22,865 nucleotides of DNA from Paenalcaligenes sp035301625 (GCA_035301625.1 DATGTW010000180.1:1-22865), one strand, 5' to 3'; positions 15,150-22,865 are shown, counted from the first letter of the stretch. Program-made: numbers and translations. The notes: generated from the letters alone by a model not told the origin.

Positions 15150-16430
15150 TTATTGGCCCCGTAATTGGCCATTACCGGTCAGCACCCATTTTTGTGTGGT
15201 GAGTCCTTCTAGGCCTACTGGACCACGGGCGTGCAGACGGTTTGTCGAGATCCCGATTTCTGCTCCCAGACCATATTCAAAGCCATCTGCAAAGCAAGTT
15301 GGTAGATTGATATAAACCGAACTGGAATCAACCTCGTTTTGGAAGCGCAATGCAGTATTGAGGTTTTCGGTCACGATGGACTCAGTATGTTCCGAGCTGT
15401 AATGACTGATATGATCCACCGCTTGATCGTAAGAGTCCACGATACGAATGGCGAGAATGGGGGCGAGAAATTCAGTCTCCCAGTCTTCATCAGTAGCTTC
15501 TTTGATGTCATCAACCAGGTTACGGGTGCGTTCGCAGCCGCGTAGTTCGACCCCTTTTTGCTGTAAATCAGCGCAGAGGTCGGGCAATAACGCGGGTGCA
15601 ATTTCATGGTGCACCAACAGGGTCTCCATGGTACCGCAGATACCATAGCGATAGGTTTTGGCATTGATGGCTACGGCATGGGCTTTGGCCAGATCGGCGT
15701 CTTTGTCGACGTAGACATGGCAATTGCCATCCAAGTGCTTGATCAGAGGGACGCTGGCCTCCTGGCTGAGGCGTTCGATTAGACCCTTTCCGCCACGCGG
15801 CACAATCACATCGACATAGTCAGTCATGGTGATTAGGTTGCCCACAGCTGCGCGGTCGGTAGTGGGAACTACTTGGACGCATTCTTCGGGTAGTTTGGCT
15901 GCGCGCAGTCCCTCGAGGATGACCTCGCCCAGGGCTTGGTTAGAGTGAAAGGCCTCGCTGCCACCACGTAGGATAGTAGCATTGCCAGATTTAATGCACA
16001 GTGCTGCAGCATCAATGGTGACATTGGGTCTGGATTCATAAATGATGCCAATCACGCCGATAGGAACGCGCATTTGGGCAACCATCATGCCATTAGGTCT
16101 GACTATGGTCTCGCTGCGCTTGCCAACGGGGTCGGGCATATCAGCGATCTGACGCAGACCTGTCGCCATGCTTTGAATGGTAGTCTCGCTAATCGTCAGG
16201 CGGTCAACCAGAGCAGCAGCCAGGTTTTTTTCTTTGGCAGCCTCGAGATCTATCTGGTTAGCAGCAATCAAGGCATCCTTTTTTTCAAGCAAGAGCGCTG
16301 CCATTTGGCGTAAAGCGGCAGACTTTTGTTTATCTGTAGCGTTACGCAAAATGCGGGCTGCTGACTTGGCTTTTTTGCCGATGTCCAGCATGAGTTCGGT
16401 GGTGTTGGTTTGGGTGTCAGTGATATTCAT
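15150..16430 (-). CDS. proA: Gamma-glutamyl phosphate reductase (glutamate-5-semialdehyde dehydrogenase)
   Basis: A 426-residue cytoplasmic NADPH enzyme, second step of proline synthesis, reducing glutamyl-5-phosphate to the semialdehyde. Conserved parts include MRVPIGVIGIIYESRPNVT (residues 117-135), GNATILRGGSEA, PRGGKGLIERL, and the active-site Cys265 in RYGICGTMETLLVH. The residue after the Cys is Gly where I expect Asn in relatives (CNTMETLLV or CNAMETLLV). Length is normal. proB is not adjacent. The gene follows holA by 56 nt and no terminator or clear Shine-Dalgarno is present in that gap. The conserved segments start after residue 15, so the first 10 residues (TDTQTNTTE) are a short variable leader. 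Confidence 0.97.
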   Translation of the reverse strand: MNITDTQTNTTELMLDIGKKAKSAARILRNATDKQKSAALRQMAALLLEKKDALIAANQIDLEAAKEKNLAAALVDRLTISETTIQSMATGLRQIADMPDPVGKRSETIVRPNGMMVAQMRVPIGVIGIIYESRPNVTIDAAALCIKSGNATILRGGSEAFHSNQALGEVILEGLRAAKLPEECVQVVPTTDRAAVGNLITMTDYVDVIVPRGGKGLIERLSQEASVPLIKHLDGNCHVYVDKDADLAKAHAVAINAKTYRYGICGTMETLLVHHEIAPALLPDLCADLQQKGVELRGCERTRNLVDDIKEATDEDWETEFLAPILAIRIVDSYDQAVDHISHYSSEHTESIVTENLNTALRFQNEVDSSSVYINLPTCFADGFEYGLGAEIGISTNRLHARGPVGLEGLTTQKWVLTGNGQLRGQ

Positions 16431-16486
16431 TACTAGTCAAATCAAAGAAAAAAACAAGGATCGGCTGCCTTTGTATGAAATGATCG

Positions 16487-17530
16487 CTAGGCTGTGGCCT
16501 GGGCAATACGGATACAAAGACGTTGAATTTCAGCCCAAGGGTTATTTAGCCGTTGGGCTACAGGGAAGCCTTTGATGGCCTGATCAATATCATAGGCATG
16601 GGCGACACTGTGCGTCCAGACCTGCAGCTCGCTACGTTGTAGTGCCTGTTGGAGCAGTTTTTGGCGTGGCCCAAAGACGCGATAGGCCTTGAGTATGGGT
16701 TGCAGGCTTTGTCCGGCCTGGCGTGCTGCAGATAGCTGGGCCAGTAAACGGACTTCTTCGCCAATGACCCATAAAACCAAGGGTAGGGCAACGCCCTCGG
16801 CTTCTAGTCCCTGTACGATACGCAGCGCACGCGCGCCATTTCCAGCGAGTAATGCGTCGCGCAGATCAAAGACATTGTACCGTGCGACGTTTAGGACTGC
16901 CTCTTGAACCTGATCGAGACTCAGGGTGCCGGTAGGATATAGCAACCCTAATTTGAGTACCTCTTGGTGCGCTGCTAATAAATGTCCCTCGACTTGATCA
17001 CTGAGCCAGAGGGCAGTGTCATGATCGCAGCTTTGGTTTTGCCGATCCAAACGGTTTTGAATCCATTGCGGTAGTTGGCCGCGACGCACTTGGGGGGCAT
17101 CTATCCAATGAGCACTTTTTTGCAAGGCCTGAGCCCATTTGGATTTGAGGGTGCTTTGATTGAGGTGCGGTAACAGGACCAGCACAGTAATATCGTCGCG
17201 ATCAGCAAGTAAAGTGCCCAGTTTTTGTAAATGCTCGCCACCGGTACGTCCAGGCCGCCCCGTCGGTAAAGAGAGTTCAACCAAACGTTGGCCCCCAAAC
17301 AGGGACATACTTTGGCAGGCTTCGATAACCTCGCTCCAGTCTGCTTGTGCATCCAGATCAATGCGTTGGCGTTCATCGTAACCTAAGCGTTGTGCTGCAG
17401 CCCGCAAGGCATCGCTGGCCTCGATATGCAGTAGCTCTTCGTTGCCAGAGATCACGTATAAAGAGGCCAGACGGGGCAATTGCCCGGCTTGTTGTTGCCA
17501 TTGCTCGGCGTGGTAGCGTTTGGTGGCCAT
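16487..17530 (-). CDS. holA: DNA polymerase III subunit delta
   Basis: A 347-residue clamp-loader subunit that opens the beta sliding clamp. It has the RFC-like three-domain layout: an N-terminal AAA+-like fold without a working P-loop (LYVISGNEELLHIEASDALR at residues 24-43, SMSLFGGQRLVEL around 74-86), the middle domain with the conserved NVARYNVFDLRDALLAG (about 213-229), and a C-terminal collar domain ending near the NPWAEIQRLCIRIAQ helix. Length matches the E. coli subunit (343). It begins 6 nt after the lptE stop. The leuS-lptE-holA order is widespread in proteobacteria, which supports the call. Confidence 0.95.
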   Translation of the reverse strand: MATKRYHAEQWQQQAGQLPRLASLYVISGNEELLHIEASDALRAAAQRLGYDERQRIDLDAQADWSEVIEACQSMSLFGGQRLVELSLPTGRPGRTGGEHLQKLGTLLADRDDITVLVLLPHLNQSTLKSKWAQALQKSAHWIDAPQVRRGQLPQWIQNRLDRQNQSCDHDTALWLSDQVEGHLLAAHQEVLKLGLLYPTGTLSLDQVQEAVLNVARYNVFDLRDALLAGNGARALRIVQGLEAEGVALPLVLWVIGEEVRLLAQLSAARQAGQSLQPILKAYRVFGPRQKLLQQALQRSELQVWTHSVAHAYDIDQAIKGFPVAQRLNNPWAEIQRLCIRIAQATA

Positions 17531-17536
17531 GATGGA

Positions 17537-18184
17537 TCAGTATTCTAAGATGGGTAGAAATTCCTCTTCATCATCTTCGTAATCATCTTGCCATTCAATT
17601 TCCTCTTCATCCAGATCTTCATCAGTGATAGGTTCGTCTTTAAGCTCTTCAAAACGACTACCCACATCAGGGGCAGTGAGCCGACGGGACAGGCGTTCAA
17701 TGAGGTCTTCTTCCATAGAGGCATACATGCTGGCGCGCTCGCTTTCTTTGGCCTGGGTGGCGTCTGGATCGTTAGGCAGATAGCGAGTGATGACCAAGGT
17801 GGTCGGTGAAAGGATTTTACGGCCTTCACTATCTAGCAATTCGAAACGGAATTGCAAATTGAGTTGGTATTCTTCGACATTACCTTGTGGGTCGAGTGCG
17901 ACATCTCGGGTAATACGTCGATTTTGCAGTTGAATTAAGGACGCCTGGGCCTCATCGCGTTCGGCTACAAACGTTAGTTCAGGCGTATTGGCAACAAGCA
18001 TGCGCTCGAGCTGAGCCCCAAATGAAGAATTAAGGGAAATATTGGTATAGAGCTTGTTGAAAGGCAAGGGCGAGGCGCCTTGGAGGCGAAAGCCGCAGCC
18101 TTGGATAAGTACAATCAGGCCGATACACCCGAGCCCAAGCAATAGGCTCGAGAGGTATCGGCGCAGCAGATGCTGGAAAAGCAT
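17537..18184 (-). CDS. lptE: LPS-assembly lipoprotein LptE
   Basis: A 215-residue outer-membrane lipoprotein that plugs the LptD barrel and helps insert LPS into the outer leaflet. A signal peptide ends in the lipobox LIQGC (Cys30), followed directly by the family GFRLQGASPLPF motif. A beta/alpha middle follows, with NVEEYQLNLQFRFELLD and a helix carrying SERASMYASMEEDLIERLSRRL. The end is unusual: from about residue 182 to the C-terminus, 19 of 34 residues are Asp or Glu. The start codon is 2 nt after the leuS stop, and the stop is 6 nt before holA, so the three are co-transcribed. With kdsA it confirms an LPS-bearing cell. Confidence 0.94.
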   Translation of the reverse strand: MLFQHLLRRYLSSLLLGLGCIGLIVLIQGCGFRLQGASPLPFNKLYTNISLNSSFGAQLERMLVANTPELTFVAERDEAQASLIQLQNRRITRDVALDPQGNVEEYQLNLQFRFELLDSEGRKILSPTTLVITRYLPNDPDATQAKESERASMYASMEEDLIERLSRRLTAPDVGSRFEELKDEPITDEDLDEEEIEWQDDYEDDEEEFLPILEY

Positions 18185-18186
18185 AA

Positions 18187-20847
18187 TTAGCCTACCACGT
18201 TGACAAGGCGTCCCGGCACAATGATGATGCGTTTGGCTGGGCGGCCCTCTAGATGACGATGTACAGCCTCATGGGCACTGGCTGTAGCCTCAATAGCCTC
18301 TTTGTCAGCACCATTAGCAACAGTGATATGACCGCGTACACGGCCATTGACCTGCAAAGTTAGCTCGATCTCATCGGCTATTAGCGCCTGCTCATCTACA
18401 GCTGGCCACTGTACATCTAGAATAGTCCCAAACTGCTTTGCGTAGCCGAGTTCATTCCAGAGTGTCCAGCAGATGTGGGGCACTACAGGATACAAAATAC
18501 GCAACAAAATCGAAGTGCACTCAGCCAAGGCAGCGTGTGCAGCCTCGCTGTCATCCAGTTTAGCGTCTTCGAGAGTGTTGAGCATCTTCATGCAACCAGA
18601 CACCACAGTATTGTACTGGATGCGCTGATAGTCATAATCGGCCTGTTTAAGTAAAGAATGAATTTCGCGTCGTAAATCTTTGGCCTCAGTGGGCAAGTCA
18701 TTGAACTGGGCAATGTCTTGGTTTATGCCTGACTTAAGGGCCTGTTGGTGTTTGTGAGTAAACAGCCAGAGGCGACGTAAAAAGCGGTGGGCGCCATCAA
18801 TGCCGGTATTTGACCACTCGAGGGTTTGTTCGGGTGGGCTGGCAAACATGATAAATAGACGGGCGGTATCAGCGCCATGCTGATCGATAATGGCTTGTGG
18901 ATCCACACCGTTATTTTTGGACTTGGACATCGTCCCGATGCCCTCGTACTGGACGGGACTGTCATCTGCTTTGAGCTTGGCGCTCACGATGTTGCCCTGC
19001 TCATCGTAGACGTTTTCTACTTCGCTAGGGGCAAAGTATTCAGTCCCGCCGCGCTCATTGCGGCGTGAATAAATATGATTGAGCACCATGCCCTGGGTCA
19101 GGAGCCGAGTAAAAGGCTCATCAAAGGATAATAGGCCCATATCGCGCATAACTTTGGTCCAAAAGCGGGCATATAACAGGTGCAGGACTGCATGCTCAAT
19201 GCCGCCAATGTATTGATCCATGGGCATCCAGTAATCATTACGCTCATCAACCATGGCCTGGGTATTGTCAGGGCAGGTATAACGCATGAAATACCAAGAC
19301 GAATCAATAAAGGTATCCATAGTATCTGTTTCCCGTTGGGCATCCTTGCCGCAATTGGGGCACTGGCAATTGAGGAATTCTGTGTCTTGGGTCAGGGGGT
19401 TGCCCGTACCATCTGGAATCAGGTGCTCAGGAAGCACCACAGGGAGGTCTTCTTCGGGCACAGGGACGGGCCCACAATCAGCACAATGGATGATTGGGAT
19501 AGGGGTGCCCCAGTAACGTTGCCTGGAAATGCCCCAGTCGCGTAGGCGGTAGGTGATTTTTTTCTGGCCCAAATCTTTTTTAGCCATGTCGGCAGCAATG
19601 CGCTCACGTGCTTCGGGGCTGCTCAGGCCTGTATAGGGGCCTGAGTCGATGAGCTTGCCATCGTCTTCATTGGCATACCAATCAGCCCAGCGTTGGTCTG
19701 AAAACTCATGGCCCTGTAAATCAATGACTTGTTTGATGGGTAACTCGTATTTAAGCGCAAATTCAAAATCGCGTTCATCGTGTGCGGGTACGCCCATGAC
19801 GGCACCATCGCCGTAACTCATCAGGACATAATTACCGACCCAAACGGGGATTTCATCGCCGCTAATGGGATGGGTCACGGTCAGTCCTGTGGGCATCCCT
19901 TCTTTTTCACGTGTCGCAATATCAGCTTCGCTTTGGCCACCACGTTTGCTGGCGGCAATAAATTCGGCCAGCTCGGGATTGGCTTGTGCGGCATGCTCAG
20001 CCAGTGGGTGCTCGGGTGCAACCGCACAAAAGGTCACGCCCATGAGTGTGTCAGCACGTGTGGTAAAGACGTAAAGCCGGCCATCCTGGATAAGCGCGTT
20101 CTGGTTGTCTTTGATTTGGTGGGTAAAAGCAAAACGCAATCCATGACTTTTGCCAATCCAGTGTTCTTGCATGGTGCGTACGCGCTCGGGCCAACCTTTA
20201 AGGTCGTTTTTGACCGTATCAAGCAATTCATCGGCATAGCGGGTAATCGCGAGGTAATAACCAGGAATCTCGCGTTTTTCTACCAAGGCCCCAGAGCGCC
20301 AGCCTCGTCCGTCGATAACCTGCTCGTTGGCCAGTACTGTTTGATCAACAGGATCCCAGTTGACTACCTGTGTTTTTCTGTAGGCGATGCCCGCCTCGAG
20401 CATACGCAAGAAAAACCATTGGTTCCACTTGTAGTAGTTTGGGTCGCAAGCATTGACCTCGCGTGACCAATCGATGGCTAGCCCCATAGCCTTCATCTGT
20501 TTTTTCATGTAGTCGATATTGTCATAGGTCCATTGGGCGGGGGGCAGTTTTGAACTCAAAGCGGCATTTTCAGCAGGCATCCCGAAAGCGTCCCAGCCCA
20601 TTGGCATAAGGACGTTATAGCCACGCAAGCGCAGATGACGTGTCATCACGTCATTGATGGTGTAATTTCGTACATGGCCCATGTGTAGTTTGCCACTGGG
20701 GTAGGGCAGCATGGAGCATGCGTAAAATTTAGGTTTTGGGTTACCATCTGCATCGGTTGCATTTTCGTGAACCCGATAAACATCATCTGCTTGCCACTTT
20801 TTCTGGGCAGTGCGTTCTATTTCGTGTGGTTGATAAGTTTCCTGCAT
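18187..20847 (-). CDS. leuS: Leucyl-tRNA synthetase
   Basis: An 886-residue class I aminoacyl-tRNA synthetase charging tRNA-Leu. The catalytic HIGH motif is HMGH (55-58, within PSGKLHMGHVRNY), and the KMSKS loop reads TMSKS (639-643, GIGTMSKSKNNGVDP). The CP1 editing insertion (about 225-420), with the threonine-rich FTTRADTLMGVTF and the HDERDFEFA segments, is present, as is the CADCG/CPNCG pair before the second half of the catalytic domain. The start is Met at 20847 (MQETYQPHEIE), matching the N-terminus of relatives; the frame allows Met at 20901, but the extra 18 residues look random. No strong Shine-Dalgarno precedes either. It heads the leuS-lptE-holA-proA run and lies 85 nt after the DadA-like gene. 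Confidence 0.97.
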   Translation of the reverse strand: MQETYQPHEIERTAQKKWQADDVYRVHENATDADGNPKPKFYACSMLPYPSGKLHMGHVRNYTINDVMTRHLRLRGYNVLMPMGWDAFGMPAENAALSSKLPPAQWTYDNIDYMKKQMKAMGLAIDWSREVNACDPNYYKWNQWFFLRMLEAGIAYRKTQVVNWDPVDQTVLANEQVIDGRGWRSGALVEKREIPGYYLAITRYADELLDTVKNDLKGWPERVRTMQEHWIGKSHGLRFAFTHQIKDNQNALIQDGRLYVFTTRADTLMGVTFCAVAPEHPLAEHAAQANPELAEFIAASKRGGQSEADIATREKEGMPTGLTVTHPISGDEIPVWVGNYVLMSYGDGAVMGVPAHDERDFEFALKYELPIKQVIDLQGHEFSDQRWADWYANEDDGKLIDSGPYTGLSSPEARERIAADMAKKDLGQKKITYRLRDWGISRQRYWGTPIPIIHCADCGPVPVPEEDLPVVLPEHLIPDGTGNPLTQDTEFLNCQCPNCGKDAQRETDTMDTFIDSSWYFMRYTCPDNTQAMVDERNDYWMPMDQYIGGIEHAVLHLLYARFWTKVMRDMGLLSFDEPFTRLLTQGMVLNHIYSRRNERGGTEYFAPSEVENVYDEQGNIVSAKLKADDSPVQYEGIGTMSKSKNNGVDPQAIIDQHGADTARLFIMFASPPEQTLEWSNTGIDGAHRFLRRLWLFTHKHQQALKSGINQDIAQFNDLPTEAKDLRREIHSLLKQADYDYQRIQYNTVVSGCMKMLNTLEDAKLDDSEAAHAALAECTSILLRILYPVVPHICWTLWNELGYAKQFGTILDVQWPAVDEQALIADEIELTLQVNGRVRGHITVANGADKEAIEATASAHEAVHRHLEGRPAKRIIIVPGRLVNVVG

Positions 20848-20932
20848 GTGATTTGTAGCCAAAAAGTTGAAATGATTGGATGAGTCAAATGGGGGTGCCA
20901 TGGGTGATCGTGTTCGAACCCTAAGTCATACT

Positions 20933-22207
20933 TTAACAAGTAAATGGCCCAAAAGACTTGAAGCGCTGGGCACTAAAGGCCTGTGGATCAATAAAAGGGG
21001 TCTGCTTGAAAATGAGATCAGCAAGCAAACGACCGGTGGTCGGGCCCAAGGTGAAACCCTGATGGGCATGGCCGATGGCCAGCCACAAATTACTGTGTTT
21101 GTGCGCGGGCCCGATGATGGGCTTCATGTCAGGCAAACAAGGACGCGCCCCGTACCATGGCTGGGGCTCGATGGCTTTGCCCAAGGGTAGGATATCACGA
21201 GCAATGCGCTCGCAAAGCTGTATTTGCCCGCGCCGAGGCGGGCCATACAAAGGGGCCATCTCGGCACCTGTGGTCAGCCTAATACCCATATCCATCGGTC
21301 CCAGCAAATAGCCGTTGTCTGCATCAAGAATACTGTGCTGCAAGGTGCGTTCGACGATGGGCTGATAATGCCAGTGGTAACCGCGCTTGGGAAATAAGGG
21401 AAAATGATACGCTAACGGTTTGAGCAACTGCATCGACCATGGTCCAGCGGCAATCACCACCTGTTGGGCTTCTAACCGCTCGGTACCGCAGATGACCTGC
21501 CAACGGCCATCAGAACTTTGATGTATGCGACTAACACGTTTTCTTTTAAACGCGCCGCCTTGGGCGATAAAGTCATCAGCGTAGCGCCTGACCAAGCCAC
21601 CTGGATCGGTGACCTGCCAAGAGTTCTTCCAATGAATGGCGCCGGTGAATACGCGCGTATTGACATGAGGCTCGATAGATTTTAGGTCTTCGGGGCTCAG
21701 GAGTTCAAATTCGACACCATACTCAGTTGCAGCACGCTGTGCTTGTGCTAATTCGACCTGCAAGGATTCCTCCTCGCGGTGTAATTGTAACCATCCGCGG
21801 CGCCGAATGAGGTCATCGGCATCGGCTGCCTGGATCATGCGTTGATGTTCATCGAGGCAGCTGCGGATCAATTGAGCCCATTGAGTTGCCAATGTGTGCC
21901 AGCGTCGAGGCGCGGAAAAGTACCTATAAGCCATCAACTTTGGAGCGTAGCGTAACACCCCTGATAGCTGGTAACGAATATCTGGCCGTTGATTAGGTAA
22001 GACGCTAAGCGTATCGCTGAAAGCACGTGGGAAAGGGTGGGGGAAAACAGCCTCGCGCTGTATCAGACCAGCATTGCCATACGAGGTTTCCTGGCCGGGG
22101 TCGTTACGGTCGATTAACAGCACATTGGCACCGCGATCACGCAAGTGCCAAGCGACACTGGTACCTACCATACCGGCGCCTATAACAATGATGTCGTGTG
22201 CCATCAT
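20933..22207 (-). CDS. DadA-like FAD-dependent amino-acid dehydrogenase
   Basis: A 424-residue flavoprotein of the DAO/DadA superfamily. The N-terminal dinucleotide fold has GAGMVGTSVAWHL (10-22) and ends with LLIDR; the ETSYGNAGLIQREA block (about 40-53) marks the DadA-like branch; the C-terminal GARPCLPDMKPIIGP and GHAHQGFTLGPTTGRL close the FAD site. Such enzymes oxidise D-amino acids (or related amines) to keto acids and pass electrons to the respiratory chain. The substrate cannot be told from sequence, and it is not classical E. coli DadA, so no symbol is given. The start has an excellent AAGGGGG Shine-Dalgarno; two adjacent ATGs (22207 and 22204) are possible. An AT-rich inverted repeat lies 30-47 nt upstream. 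No alanine racemase gene is adjacent. Confidence 0.87.
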   Translation of the reverse strand: MMAHDIIVIGAGMVGTSVAWHLRDRGANVLLIDRNDPGQETSYGNAGLIQREAVFPHPFPRAFSDTLSVLPNQRPDIRYQLSGVLRYAPKLMAYRYFSAPRRWHTLATQWAQLIRSCLDEHQRMIQAADADDLIRRRGWLQLHREEESLQVELAQAQRAATEYGVEFELLSPEDLKSIEPHVNTRVFTGAIHWKNSWQVTDPGGLVRRYADDFIAQGGAFKRKRVSRIHQSSDGRWQVICGTERLEAQQVVIAAGPWSMQLLKPLAYHFPLFPKRGYHWHYQPIVERTLQHSILDADNGYLLGPMDMGIRLTTGAEMAPLYGPPRRGQIQLCERIARDILPLGKAIEPQPWYGARPCLPDMKPIIGPAHKHSNLWLAIGHAHQGFTLGPTTGRLLADLIFKQTPFIDPQAFSAQRFKSFGPFTC

Positions 22208-22236
22208 GCCCCCTTGTTGCTGAATGATTGGCTCAG

Positions 22237-22254
22237 AAAATATGTGAATATTTT
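22237..22254. promoter_or_regulatory. AT-rich inverted repeat upstream of the DadA-like gene, candidate operator
   Basis: AAAATAT-GTGA-ATATTTT is a perfect 7-bp inverted repeat with a 4-nt centre, 30 nt before the start codon and overlapping a possible minus-strand -10 (TAAAAT, 22252-22257). Its AT-rich form is like Lrp/AsnC-type sites, and dadA genes are often Lrp-controlled, but the regulator here is a guess. Confidence 0.35.
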
Positions 22255-22280
22255 ATCGCAACCAATAGTTACCAGCCAGA

Positions 22281-22310
22281 AAATAAAAAAACCACTTCTG
22301 CTGAAGTGGT
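22281..22310 (-). terminator. Rho-independent terminator of rpmB-rpmG
   Basis: On the minus strand a perfect 8-bp stem (22291-22298 with 22303-22310, 4-nt loop) is followed by TTTTTTATTT. It lies 85 nt after the rpmG stop and before the DadA-like gene, separating the two units. The interval 22311-22394 between rpmG and the hairpin holds nothing I can assign. Confidence 0.85.
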
Positions 22311-22394
22311 CTTAAATGCTGCGCGAACGTATATTGCCGTACCTGCTGCACCTGCAAACCATCATTGAGTTACAGGCCAAGGTATAAAGCGTGA

Positions 22395-22562
22395 TTAACG
22401 TAGGCGGGTTTCTTTGTATTCGACGTGTTTGCGAGCCACGGGATCGAATTTCTTTAAGACCAGTTTTTCTGGATTGTTACGCTTGTTTTTGGTCGTGGTG
22501 TAAAAGTGACCGGTACCGGCTGATGATTCGAGTTTGATCTTCTCGCGTATTCCTTTGGCCAT
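22395..22562 (-). CDS. rpmG: 50S ribosomal protein L33
   Basis: A 55-residue ribosomal protein of the large subunit near the E site. The family pattern is complete: MAKGIREKIKLESSAGTGHF, then YTTTKNKRNNPEKLVLKKFDP and the ending KETRLR. It is the cysteine-free (zinc-independent) form, as it has none of the CxxC pairs of the zinc form. The Shine-Dalgarno GGGAG lies 7 nt before the ATG. It follows rpmB by 38 nt, the usual rpmB-rpmG pair, and is closed by a terminator 85 nt downstream. Confidence 0.97.
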   Translation of the reverse strand: MAKGIREKIKLESSAGTGHFYTTTKNKRNNPEKLVLKKFDPVARKHVEYKETRLR

Positions 22563-22600
22563 GGTGGGCTCCCAAATTTAAAAAATGAATCGGTATGTGT

Positions 22601-22837
22601 TTAGATGCGCTCGCCGCGTTCGCGCATGTCGGCTAAGACAGCATCGATACCTTTTTTGTCGATCAAGCGTAACCCTTGAGCAGAAACACGCATACGCACC
22701 CAGCGGTTTTCGCTTTCTACCCAAAAACGACGGTTGTGTAGATTAGGCAAAAAACGACGCTTGGTCTTGTTGTTTGCATGAGACACATTGTTCCCAACAC
22801 GTGGGCCTTTTCCTGTTACTTGGCATACGCGCGCCAT
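22601..22837 (-). CDS. rpmB: 50S ribosomal protein L28
   Basis: A 78-residue large-subunit ribosomal protein, the same length as E. coli L28 and very similar throughout: MARVCQVTGKGP at the start, KRRFLPNLHNRRFWVESE in the middle and KKGIDAVLADMRERG at the end. Only one cysteine (Cys5) is present, so it is the zinc-independent type. AAAGGGG lies 9 nt before the ATG. It is the first gene of the rpmB-rpmG pair; its promoter must lie at or beyond the right edge of the window, since only 28 nt of leader are visible. Confidence 0.97.
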   Translation of the reverse strand: MARVCQVTGKGPRVGNNVSHANNKTKRRFLPNLHNRRFWVESENRWVRMRVSAQGLRLIDKKGIDAVLADMRERGERI

Positions 22838-22865
22838 GATAAACCCCTTTGAAAATTGTATTCAT

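Noticed and set aside
19780..20466. A 228-codon open frame on the plus strand opposite leuS.
   Set aside because: It mirrors the highly conserved leuS coding sequence and has no recognisable domain or ribosome site.
20848..20901. Upstream extension of leuS by 18 codons.
   Set aside because: LeuRS relatives start at the MQE-Y-P motif; the extra residues look random and there is no ribosome site.
1..22865. Search for a defence system, prophage, insertion sequence, CRISPR array, tRNA or rRNA.
   Set aside because: Every sizeable gene except the TadE-like one belongs to a common housekeeping or metabolic family; no transposase, integrase, repeated spacer pattern, tRNA cloverleaf or rRNA segment was recognised by eye.

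Overview
The window looks like ordinary chromosome from a Gram-negative betaproteobacterium, most likely family Alcaligenaceae (order Burkholderiales). The evidence is the pyrG-kdsA-eno-ftsB run, the leuS-lptE-holA-proA run, a HemJ-type protoporphyrinogen oxidase, a metal-type KdsA, and protein sequences that read most like Bordetella and its relatives. KdsA and LptE show an outer membrane with lipopolysaccharide. The genus cannot be fixed from the sequence alone. No mobile element, prophage, CRISPR array, tRNA or rRNA was found.

Left part (1-4620): a small DUF2325 gene (+) converges on a NlpC/P60 lipoprotein hydrolase (-). Next comes electron-transfer-flavoprotein:ubiquinone oxidoreductase (-). 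A 313-bp divergent spacer follows, then the two subunits of succinyl-CoA:3-ketoacid CoA-transferase (+), which end at a strong hairpin terminator. The spacer carries a near-consensus sigma-70 promoter with a perfect inverted repeat at the expected transcription start, and a second promoter-like element with another repeat closer to scoA. The theme is ketone-body, fatty-acid and amino-acid oxidation feeding electrons to quinone.

Middle part (4644-10770, all +): a long XPNPEP1-like aminopeptidase P, then pyrG (CTP synthesis), kdsA (Kdo for LPS; CTP is also needed to activate Kdo), eno (glycolysis) and ftsB (cell division). A textbook terminator lies directly between eno and ftsB and ends only 8 nt before the ftsB start codon.

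Right part (10809-22837, all -): read in transcription order this is rpmB-rpmG, a terminator, a DadA-like amino-acid dehydrogenase, leuS, lptE, holA, proA, hemJ, an RlmL-type 23S rRNA methyltransferase, an RDD membrane protein, hslO (Hsp33) and a poorly conserved TadE-like membrane protein. From leuS to hslO the gaps are mostly tiny, and some genes overlap, so this is probably one long transcription unit. Several starts needed correction (leuS, hslO, the RDD gene and hemJ are shorter than the longest open frame).

I did not find a clear new system. The parts most worth a second look are the scoAB control region, the terminator-ftsB junction, the orphan TadE-like protein with its cysteine-bearing tail, and low-complexity tails on two housekeeping proteins (basic on RlmL, acidic on LptE).
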